Of a stretch of 64,000 nt of DNA, positions 47,686 through 56,968 are shown one piece after another. The DNA is from Saururus chinensis (lineage: Eukaryota > Streptophyta > Magnoliopsida > Piperales > Saururaceae): contig CP141148.1 of assembly GCA_035235625.1 (NCBI GenBank), positions 13,229,659-13,293,658 of the forward strand. The letters run 5' to 3'. Under the pieces are notes generated by a model. The model had not been told where the DNA came from, ran no database searches, and worked only from the letters and a program-made list of their open reading frames with translations. Every line of letters starts with the position of its first letter. The stretch's first letter is position 1. The translations under genes were made by a program, and so were the position numbers.

Positions 47686-49305
47686 CTAAGATCCATCGGA
47701 AGTGGTCTTAAACTGTGGCTCTGAGGAAGGGGAAGGAGATACAAACTCCTTCTCATGTGGTGCACTAACTTCTACTTGAGGTTTATTAGGGGCTGCCCTC
47801 TCTAACTCCTCACTCCTATCATCTGTCACTGGTGTCCCCCCAACACTCTTGTCAACAATCCTCCAACTCCTAAGGGTCATTATGGAATTAACTTGTTCAT
47901 TAGAGGGAGAAGCTCCCTCTATCTGAAATTGACCTTTAGGGTTTGGTAGGGGTTGACTTGGCAACGTCCCCATCTCTCTCTTGTTAATAACATTCGCTAG
48001 TTGTTCAATTTGGGCTTCTAACTTTGCTATAGATTGTGTGTGAGAGTGGAGGAGATAAGATTGAGATTGAAGGCCTTGCAAGGCACTCAAGACCTTTTCT
48101 TCAAAACTTGGACTCCTATTGGGTTGGACATACGGAGGTTGCACTTGAGGTTGGTGGATAGGGGCTGGTAGGACTTGGAATGGTTGCGTAGGGAGTTGGT
48201 TACCTATAACCCCTTGGTTTTGTGTCCGCCAAGAAAAGTTAGGATGATTCCTCCAACCAGGGTTATATGTATTTGAAAATGGATTATTCTCAGCCCTAGG
48301 GAAGGATTGGGTGGCATTCACATGGTCTTGGACAAGCTCAGGAAATTGAGAGGCAGAGGGGCACTCAATGATAGTATGGGCTGGGCTAAGGCATATTGTG
48401 CATGCATCTTGAGTTAAGCGAGTGGGCTGATGGGTTGAAGTCATAAGGAGGTCAAGTTTCCTACTCAAAGTATCAACTTTGGAGGAGAGGTCTAATGGGT
48501 TTTTGACTTCATACAAGCCACCCCTAGAGGGGGCATTGTTCAAAGTAGATAATCCACTCTCATTTCTATTCAACGTAGCATGTTGAAGAGAATTTTCACT
48601 CAAGTCCTCAAAAAGTTTCCATGCCTCATTTTCATTTTTTAACAAGAAGGTACCCCCACAACTTGCATCAACAAGATGATGGTTTTGTTCAGTAAGACCC
48701 TCATAAAAGCATTGTACTAATTGCCACTTAGAGACAGCATGATGAAGACACCTCCTAAGAAGGTCCTTAAGTCTATCCCAACTCTCATGGAACTGTTCAG
48801 TGGGAAGTTGGGCAAAAGTGGTTATGGCCTTTCTCATTTGATTGGTCTTACCTATGGGGAAGTACTTTTTAAGGAACTCTTGTTGCATTTGGGGCCATGT
48901 TGTGATAATGTTTGGCTCTAATGAGTGAAGCCATTCCTTAGCCTTATCTTTCAATGTGAAAGGAAAAAGGCGAAGTTTAACAGCTTCATCGGTTAAATTT
49001 GAGAGCTTAAAAGTTGTGCATAGTTCTAAGAAGTCATCTAGGTGCCTATACGGGTTTTCATTATTAAGCCCATAAAAGGATGGAAGCATTTGAATAACAT
49101 TGGGCTTAATTTCATAATTTTGAGCAGCGACCGCTGGCAACCTAATGCATGAAGGAAATGTGTACTCATTGGGAGTGTAATACTCCCTTAGAGCTTTGAG
49201 TGGTGGATCTACTAACTGATGTTCAGCCATTATGGGGCTAGAAGTAGTGTGGGTGGAGGAATTGGTGGGAGAGTTTGGGGGTGTAGGGATGTAGGTCGAG
49301 GGCAA
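47686..49305 (-). CDS. Gag protein of the Athila-like retrotransposon
   Basis: Nucleocapsid/capsid polyprotein of 539 residues, open from ATG at 49305 to TAG at 47686. The retrotransposon gag domain (about 75-205) includes NVIQMLPSFYGLNNENPYRH, LRLFPFTLKDKAKEWLHSL, W..MQQEFLKKYFP and the FHESWDRLKDLLRRC segment. A CCHC zinc knuckle lies at 302-315 (CX2CX4HX4C, CTICLSPAHTIIEC). The C-terminal part is Gln/Pro-rich with a short coiled segment (AQIEQLANVINKRE). The ATG lies about 400 bp downstream of the 5' LTR, a normal leader. The stop is followed without frame change by the protease linker, so gag and protease were probably one reading frame. It could still be translated, but without its own reverse transcriptase it depends on another element. 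Confidence 0.88.
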   Translation of the reverse strand: MPSTYIPTPPNSPTNSSTHTTSSPIMAEHQLVDPPLKALREYYTPNEYTFPSCIRLPAVAAQNYEIKPNVIQMLPSFYGLNNENPYRHLDDFLELCTTFKLSNLTDEAVKLRLFPFTLKDKAKEWLHSLEPNIITTWPQMQQEFLKKYFPIGKTNQMRKAITTFAQLPTEQFHESWDRLKDLLRRCLHHAVSKWQLVQCFYEGLTEQNHHLVDASCGGTFLLKNENEAWKLFEDLSENSLQHATLNRNESGLSTLNNAPSRGGLYEVKNPLDLSSKVDTLSRKLDLLMTSTHQPTRLTQDACTICLSPAHTIIECPSASQFPELVQDHVNATQSFPRAENNPFSNTYNPGWRNHPNFSWRTQNQGVIGNQLPTQPFQVLPAPIHQPQVQPPYVQPNRSPSFEEKVLSALQGLQSQSYLLHSHTQSIAKLEAQIEQLANVINKREMGTLPSQPLPNPKGQFQIEGASPSNEQVNSIMTLRSWRIVDKSVGGTPVTDDRSEELERAAPNKPQVEVSAPHEKEFVSPSPSSEPQFKTTSDGS

Positions 49306-49677
49306 CTCAGCTCTCCTAGATGTCCGCTCAGGCTCAGGGTCAAATGGTACTAATCAGGGGAGTAAGGAGCGACGACCACGCATACACCACAAACACACCA
49401 CACAATTTTAAGTGTAAAAAGGGGAAGAATAAGTAAAAACTAACTAAGAAAAGAACTAAAAATAAAGAGAGGAAAGGATTTTGCAAACAGAAAAGAAGCA
49501 CTATGCTTGTCGATGTCCACTTGTGGCCACAAGTGTAGAGAGCATGATCTTCAACTCAGCCTACAAGATCAAATTAAAAGAAGGTAAGAAACAAAGAATT
49601 AACCTAAAAACTAAAGTAAACTGAATCTAAATTAGATAGAATTATCCTAATACTAATTGAGTAACAAATCAACACAG
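49306..49677 (-). mobile_element. Untranslated leader of the Athila-like element
   Basis: The region between primer site and gag start. A-rich on the plus strand, with no open frame. Confidence 0.7.
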
Positions 49678-49695
49678 TCCCCGGCAACGGCGCCA
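49678..49695 (-). other. Primer binding site for tRNA-Asp
   Basis: The plus strand reads TCCCCGGCAACGGCGCCA, identical to the 3' end of plant nuclear tRNA-Asp as I recall it. On the element strand this gives TGGCGCCGTTGCCGGGGA, six bases downstream of the 5' LTR. tRNA-Asp priming is typical of Athila/Tat elements. Confidence 0.92.
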
Positions 49696-50526
49696 AAAAC
49701 TTGATCGTTTATAATTAAACCCTTTGCAAGTGTACAAGGTAATTGTACTAGGATAAGTATTTAAGGGTTGTCGAACCTCAGGGACGGATGGATTATCACT
49801 AAATCTAAAGAGGAATTTGCTGATTTAAAAACTAAAAACAACTTAAACTTTAATTAAGTAAAGGAAAGAAATCAACTAGTTTAAAAACAAGATATTAATA
49901 TGATGGAAATTACTTAGGAAATCGAATCCACTATAGAACCATAACAATTCCTTAACTTTTAACCTAAATCTAGTGTGAATATGAACAAGTATTCTCAGCT
50001 ACAAGCTAGAATTACTTTAAAAAGAATCATTAATTAACTTCCATGGCATGAACTATCTTCGACAATAGCACGAATCGTCTACACTAAACTAGCTATAGGC
50101 ATGACCCGTCTAATCTTAGTATAGCTCATCCAAGTCATTAATTATTTGAACATTAAAATTATTGTATGACCATCTCATCTAAATCACAGAAATTAGAATC
50201 AATGGAAATATCAAAACCATATCAATCTATCATCTACAAGACAATAAATCAACATAGATTTCAATAAACATGAAAAGCTCTTCCATTAAAAAGGAAATCC
50301 TTATCATACAATTGTCATCATTCACAAATGAGATCTAAATTAAAAAGAAAAGAAACTGAAACTTATCTATAACTTCATCAACTCCTAAGTAAAAGAAAAG
50401 TCTAGCCTTCCATTGTAGAAGAAAGCACTTCAATCTCCATTAAAAGCTTTGAGTTCTTCTCCATCTTCTTCTTCCTTTTTCTCTTCATAAAATCTATTGG
50501 AATCCCCAATTTTAAGCCAAATATGT

Positions 50527-50535
50527 CTTTTTATA
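50527..50535 (-). promoter_or_regulatory. TATA box of the 5' LTR
   Basis: The minus strand reads CTATAAAAA. The paired palindromes at 50611-50645 are about 75 bp upstream, which places them in the proximal promoter of the element. Confidence 0.6.
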
Positions 50536-50610
50536 GGCATAAGTTCCGTAGGAAGAAGTCCAATATGAAAAGGATTGAAATTTGGGTCAAACTAGGAAAC
50601 TGCACGTTAT

Positions 50611-50645
50611 GCCGTTCGAACACCCTGCATGCCCGTTCGAACGGC
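50611..50645. promoter_or_regulatory. Paired TTCGAA palindrome/hairpin in 5' LTR
   Basis: GCCGTTCGAACA (50611-50622), spacer CCCTGCATGCC, CGTTCGAACGGC (50634-50645). One stem mismatch, centres 21 bp apart. Confidence 0.8.
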
Positions 50646-51099
50646 TACACTGTTTTTGCAATCTGGACAGTTTTCCTGGACAGTCCATATTCTGTTCATT
50701 AAGCTTTTTCTTCATGTCCATATTAATTTCCAACTTGTTTATAACTCCGAAAAGTTGTCCAAATCACTTTAAAGCATGTCAAGACTATTTTGAATTATTC
50801 TAAACATCGTCCAAGTACCTCGATAAGCGCATTTTACCTATAAAACATAAAATATCATACTTTAGACATGTAGAATATAATTAAAATTCCTACTTGATTT
50901 AAATACATATCTAAACTACTAATAACTACAAAATTATTAACAATTAAATTAAAGTACTAATATCTATTTTAATCTAAATAAACTATAAATAACACTAAAT
51001 TAACCTAATCTATACTAGCAAATAAGGTAAAAAGGCATATAAAATAGATATATATTTCATACTTATCAATTATCCTCTTTAACCTAGAGTAAGACAGGT

Positions 51100-51490
51100 C
51101 TTCACCTATGGTATTAGAATAACCTACCTACATCTTCATCAAGATTCAAAGATAATGACAAGTTATGGCCATCAAAATTCCCCACAAAATCTACATCTTT
51201 GGAAGAAAGCATCTATAAAATAATGGCAAGTTGACTTGACTACATCTACAACACCAACTATTCAATAACTCTTTTCTAAGTGAATAAAAAAGAAGAGGCA
51301 AACAAATGCACCCAATTAATTTGACTAATAAAAGTTACTAAAAATGCAGGACACACAAGATAGATAGAGAGAAATAACCTCCTCAAAATTGCATTTCTAA
51401 GTGTCGAGTTCATCATCAAATGTCTGGCATGAATGTAGCTTCTATGTCATAAATTTTGTCCCACTGGATACCTTTAAACCATGGGTGTGC
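51100..51490 (-). pseudogene. NDR-type AGC kinase relic, C-terminal exons
   Basis: An exon at 51379-51490 follows an acceptor (ACATAG). It encodes HPWFKGIQWDKIYDIEATFM and PDI, the end of the kinase domain and AGC extension of plant NDR/tricorner-type Ser/Thr kinases. After a frame change DDELDT and NFEEV follow (family: NDELDTQNFEKFEE). A second fragment from 51212 encodes MLSSKDVDFVG, matching the KMLSSKD.NFVGYTYKN block of the same family, then loses similarity. In-frame stops and a frame change make it non-functional. No upstream kinase exon (HRD, DFG) was found to the right. The Athila-like element sits just downstream of this relic. The host role would be cell-growth signalling. Confidence 0.7.
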
Positions 51491-52519
51491 CTATGTCAAT
51501 ATTAGAAAATGTTAGATTCAGATATGCAACAATGCAAAATATATTTAAACACAAAATGAATTATTTCCAATTAGTACCTTTAGTTAGTGTATTTCAACAG
51601 CAAGGAATGGGATCGTATTGTGTCTCCATTCCCAAATAAAGTACTTCTCAAAGTAGAAAAGTAAAATCATTCACAATGCCTACAATGAAAAAGATAGTAC
51701 CGATTAGGAAATAAAATATGTTTCTATGCAGTACTAGTACGCTATGTTATTCTTCCAATTGTAAATCAAATACGCAAATCATATTCCCAAAAAAAATTTA
51801 GGGGTCAATTTTTGATACATTAATAATTTGTCATTTTCAATTCCAATGTGTTAAAAAACTAATCCAAACAATAAAATGTAAGAGGCTTTGTTCATGGTTT
51901 TATCATTTGACCTATTTTAATCATAAAAAAATGAGACCTTTTAGATTAAAAATCTACATGTTTTTTAACTAAACAAACTAAACTATGTTACGATAAAACT
52001 AAAGGCATACAAGTGGGATATGTTCTGAATCAATGGATTTACTTTAATCATCTTCATTAATGTTTCCTGTTAAGAAAAATAAATCATGTGAAACTGTCAA
52101 GCAACCAATAAAATGCTATAGGGAAACAAGTAACATCAAGGTTAAAAAATAGGATCTGCTTGAGGAAAATAACAGAATTATATGCAGTGAGTCTTCAACA
52201 CCCTCTATATTATAGTGCATTAACAAAACCAAAGAAAAATCTAAAAGAAATCTAATGTGTGCAGAGTATCCAAAATAGTCTACAAATTCTGCAACCTTAG
52301 TCCTCAAAGTCATTCATAGAAGGCTGAAGAATTTCATTGGAAAATTTTGTAACTCCCAACTCATAGAACTCTTAATAGAATAGAAATAGTATTGTGGTAA
52401 TATGAATTTTGATAGCCAACAATATTAGCTACAAGCATGGTAACATAACACATACTAAATTTCATTCAAAACAAAGTTTAGATTGACAAAATTACTAACC
52501 TCATTCCCAGGTGGACTAT
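51491..52519. other. Intergenic, no gene identified
   Basis: AT-rich. May hold introns of the NDR kinase relic, but no further exon could be supported. The last five bases (ACTAT) are the left target duplication of the next LTR. Confidence 0.4.
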
Positions 52520-53904
52520 TGACACACTGAAATAATGTTCAATAAAATATTTTTAAATTTCAAATTGAAATCCTATTTTGTATTAAGTTATTGCTTATTT
52601 GGTCTATTTATATTTTAAATAGGTTAGTTGGACCTTAATTGAGTTTACATGTCTAAATAGGCTTCAACAGGATCCAACTGGAAGAGGAAGTGAAGCCTAA
52701 CTACCCAAAGCTATTTAAAAGTCAAGAATGGGCTCTCAATGGTCTAAACATGCATGGAATGGTCGAACATAACCTTGTGGACCCATTGGATTTGAGATTT
52801 GCATTAAGAGAACTAAATTAGGAAAGGAGCTCATTCAGACAAATTGACACAACCATAGTATTTTGACCATATCTCTCTATGTATAATTTGGATTGATACG
52901 ATTTTAGTGGTATTGGAAAGAAGACTTTCATGGATACATTTGTTATTTTAGGAAGAAATTCCAAATTCCGAAGATTTGTAGGTCGAATTTGTCATGCAAA
53001 GGGACAACTAGTTACCTGGGGCTAGCATATAAAGAATATTTTCATTGATTGTGATTGATACACATAAGGAAAGACAATGAGGATAATTAGATAACTAAAG
53101 GAAGATTCAAAGATATTTATTTACTAAATAAATTATTAATTTATTCGATTGATTTAGAATATAATCATTGCCAAAGAAGCAACAAATGAGGCAATCAATC
53201 AGGATGCAATGTAGAGATATGATTTAACTTTCCTCTTTAAAGTAACCCCTTCTACTCCTATAAATAGAGGGGTGGGCGTGATAGAGGCATCATACCCTCC
53301 TCCTTAGAGCTCTCTTCTCCTATTTTTCTTCTCTTATTTTGTATTTTTTTTTAGTTTTATTGTAATAGCTTTCTAAGCTCTCAAGCTAAGGCTAGGAATG
53401 AAGCTTGTACTTGATGTTTAATAGCTATGTTGATTCAAGTAAGTTCTTTATTATTTTAAATTGATGTTCCATATTTAAAGAGTTTATAATCTATATAATT
53501 ATTTGATTTGGCGTTGACGAATGGCACGCCGAATGCTTATAATTCTCTGTGATTATATACTTAATGCTTTCACGTAGTAAACAATCAATTACTATTGTTC
53601 TATTTCAAAGTTCTTTAAAAGATAAATTTTCCGATTGAGACAAATTTTCATTTGATCTTAATTGAGTTATCATTTGAATCAAATACACATTAGAGATTTA
53701 TTACAAGTGGATTTCCAATGCCTTAGCACTTTCTCTTTGATTGTCTCTTATTCTCTATTTTACCTTCCTTCTCTATTCTATTCATAATAGTTTTCTTTGT
53801 CACACAAGGCTTTCCCTGTGGATCGACCTTGTTTACTATAATTGACAAGTAAAAAAGAAATTTGAACTAGACTACTTCATAGTCTTAGTTTGGATGTAAC
53901 AGCA
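52520..53904 (+). mobile_element. Solo LTR, Athila-like, 1.4 kb
   Basis: Begins TGACACACTGAAATAATG and ends GTAACAGCA. It is flanked by a perfect ACTAT duplication (52515-52519 and 53905-53909). It is a sister of the LTR at 30473-31880, with similarity throughout. No primer site or gag adjoins it. Confidence 0.85.
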
Positions 53905-54652
53905 ACTATTTGATAAATGCAAAAGTTATGGAGAAGCAAAGAAGTAGCTTTTGGGCAAAATAACAGTCCTTGAAAACTTGACAAATTTGAACATAAAACT
54001 ATTAGTAGTATAAAAGGTCATATTGCAACAACAAAGGAAGAAAAAGTTATTTATATATTATTGTCAAAGGCTCAGTGCTAATAAGCTATCGTTGGCCCTA
54101 AACAAAAAACAAAGGTTTATAAACAGCAAGCCAAGATTTCAACTTTACACATTGAAGGAAATGGCTCAAGACCTAGTGGAGATCTAGAAAAGTTGTCAAA
54201 GTGAGTAGGTGCATAAACAAAGAAAGGGCGAAAACCCATAACTACTTGTCAATTAGAAACTAACAACCCTGAGCACGGTAGTAAATATCAGCAACCTAAA
54301 TATGTAAAGAAGAGTAGGAGGCAATACATTAGATGAGCTGAAAGCTAGAGGCTAAATAATCTTCTGCTAATCATTTATCACATACTAAAGAAATTTAAAC
54401 AAACAAATTATAGCAGCAACGACGTACAAATCAGGTTGAGTCCAAATTAAACCTAACCATACCAACACAAAATTTCTAGGTCACGGTTAACATTTAATAT
54501 GGTCAGGTTGGGCTCTATTGAGACCACTAACCAAGTGAGAACTAGGTTGGGTGAGTTCAAGCATCATGCCACTTTGATCTAACACAATACATTGCACAAA
54601 TATAGAGAGAAACTCTGATTTGACAATAATTTGCTTAGATTGGGCTTAGTTG
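53905..54652. other. Intergenic, no gene identified
   Basis: AT-rich, no recognisable feature besides the right copy of the ACTAT duplication at its start. Confidence 0.4.
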
Positions 54653-54811
54653 TTACATGCATTGCAACCGCTGGATAGCCTTGGCACTTTCAACAGCAGC
54701 ATCCCCTCGCACTATGATGTTTTCTATCACACCAATTTTCAATTTAAAGGTTTCAGCATTTGTATTTGCACTTTGTAGTAATTTGTCAATTGTCTCCAAA
54801 GCAAAGCAGAG
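54653..54811 (-). pseudogene. Possible terminal exon of an unidentified gene
   Basis: Directly after an acceptor-like TTTGATGCATTAG, a 52-codon frame reads LCFALETIDKLLQSANTNAE, then TFKLKIGVIENIIVRGDAAV and ESAKAIQRLQCM before TAA. Composition and helical pattern look coding, unlike the surrounding AT-rich sequence. I do not recognise the family, and no upstream exon was found. It may be a relic or part of an intact gene with distant exons. Confidence 0.35.
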
Positions 54812-55380
54812 CTAATGCATCAAAGTCATGAAAATATCTGAACCTATGAATGGGACAAAAAAGAAAACAATATGTAATAAACTTTTTAGTTAAACTTGCC
54901 TTCATAGTTAAAACAGTCCACGAATGATAACCACAAAAATAGTAAATAAAAATAAATGACCACTCAACTAGAAAATGAACAACAAATCATCAATCAACAA
55001 TCTATCTTTAAATAAAATTATAATTAATACACCGGACCAACAAATAGGGTAATGATAATGGTAAAATAACAATTCAATGCTAGCCCCATGTAAGTACCTA
55101 TGTTTAAAAAATAAATAAAAACTACACATGTTTTCAACTTGCATACACATATTTTTCTATTAACCATTAAGAAAAATAAGATAAAAAATGGGCATATGTA
55201 GATTTTTCTACATACCATTAATGCTAGTCACAATTATGAGCAATCAACATAATTTAGCATGTAACCCAATTGATACCACTTCTTAATTTTGTTTAATAAA
55301 TTGAACCCTTGATTTAATATAGAAGAAAACAATTTACATAATTTCTATACATATTATCAAGAGTTTACCACTGGGAAGTA
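54812..55380. other. Intergenic, no gene identified
   Basis: AT-rich, nothing recognisable. Confidence 0.4.
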
Positions 55381-55744
55381 CCAAACCAAAACAGAGAAAT
55401 GGAAAGTAAGAGTAGCAATATCTAATTATTAATGTAGACCACCACTGAGTACTCCACAAAACACATGAAAATTTTGGTTCACATTGGACATGAAATATGT
55501 ATGATCTTTTTGCACTTTGTGATCGAGTTTATTCTGATGTTACATGGCTTTACAGAGTGGTTCCAAACCAAAATAGAGAAATGGAAAGTAAGAGTAGCAA
55601 TATCTAATTATTAATGTAGACCACCACTGAGTACTCCACAAAACACATGAAAATTTTGGTTCACATTGGACATGAAATATGCATGATCTTTTTGCACTTT
55701 GTGATCGAGTTTATTCTGATGTTACATGGCTTTACAGAGTGGTT
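55381..55744. repeat. 182-bp direct tandem duplication
   Basis: Copy 1 is 55381-55562 and copy 2 is 55563-55744. Only a few base differences were seen (for example ACAGAG against ATAGAG, TATGTATG against TATGCATG), so the duplication is young. Confidence 0.95.
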
Positions 55745-56968
55745 CCTTCTTTTTATTCTATACTTTTAGATTGGAATCATCACATTGCAATATCATTTCC
55801 AAAAAAATTAGCTACATATTGCACATCCAACTTAGGCATTTTCTTAAATGTAGCAACCAGTATAGTTACCCATGTTAAACTAATTCCAAAATAGAAAATG
55901 AATACAATCTTTGGGGGAATATCTCATAAAGTAAAAGTAAATTTCTATTAATCGGTATTGAACAAAATTTATATCCTTTTTTGTAGCAAAAAATAACCAA
56001 GTTTCTAGTTGCATATGTGCAGTCTTTACAATAGAATTGACTAGTTGCTAAAGAGATGCTTGTCACAAAAATATCCCTTTTTCTCCTCACAAAAATCTGC
56101 ACAACTTCAATATGTTAAAAAATCTGCACAATTAGTCGAGACTACAATATACACAAAATGAGGATTGCAATGTCGACAACTCCATCCCCTAACAAAAACA
56201 AGCTTCCACCTGCATGAACAAAAGTTTAATATGCTCAAATCTCATGCATGGGTTTTGACAAACCTAGAATATGTAGTTCTTGAATACAATAGCCAACCTA
56301 GTTAGGTTGTTGAGAGCTACTTTCTTCTAAGTAGTGGTCCTTATTCTGATGATCTCAATGTTGCTAGTGATCAAATCTCCATGCACATGTATAGAAATAT
56401 CTTGCATCTGTAAACATATTCATATGCTAAGATTTGAATTTATGCAAGTGTATATCAATGATGACAACCAAAAGGAAAAGATTATGTGTTTTATAAATAT
56501 TAAATACATCATGTTGCAACCATACTGGTCACTGATCATCATGGGCAATTGGCTATGCAAAGAAGACTCGGGTTGGGAATTTAGTTGACTGAGTTGAGTT
56601 TGTATGCAATCACTTGGAAGTCCATTGGTTGATTCCTACATCATAGAAAGAGCATTACAAAATCTACATTTAGCTAAGGTTAGTGTAAAAATCAATTATA
56701 CCGGTGGCTTTTTTCGGAAATGTTTGCTTCTTTTTAGTCCTTCCAAGACAACTTTTTATCCTAGGACCGCCACATTTTCCTCCTTATTTTACTTTAAAGC
56801 CCTTAAGTAGTGGGAAAGTTGTACTATCATTAACATCGCCAACTTGTTTTCTTGCCACTTACACTAAAAGATATGTCCACTCCACTTGAAGCGTGATGGC
56901 TTTCACAAAACCCTACCATGTGAGACAACATCATTGATTTGTTATGAAATGACACAATCATTACACTC
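55745..56968. other. Intergenic, no gene identified
   Basis: Small open frames without family motifs. It may include the 3' end of the FAR1-like relic. Confidence 0.4.

Larger units (their letters stand above)
49702..51068 (-). mobile_element. 5' LTR of the Athila-like element
   Basis: 1367 bp, near-identical to 40248-41612; the few differences are mostly transitions. It is followed by ATTAT (51069-51073), matching 40243-40247. A reversed TATA box lies at about 50527-50535. High LTR identity indicates a fairly recent insertion. Confidence 0.95.

Noticed and set aside
47141..48921. Plus-strand frames of 60-66 codons over gag and protease
   Set aside because: Antisense shadows of the minus-strand gag-protease frame.
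49678..49695. Match to the 3' end of tRNA-Asp
   Set aside because: Not a tRNA gene. Only the last 18 bases match and they sit six bases from the LTR edge, as a primer binding site should.
30473..53904. The LTRs at 30473 and 52520 as the two ends of one 23-kb element
   Set aside because: The second LTR has its own perfect ACTAT duplication on both sides, so it is a separate solo LTR. The flank of the first is CATAT.
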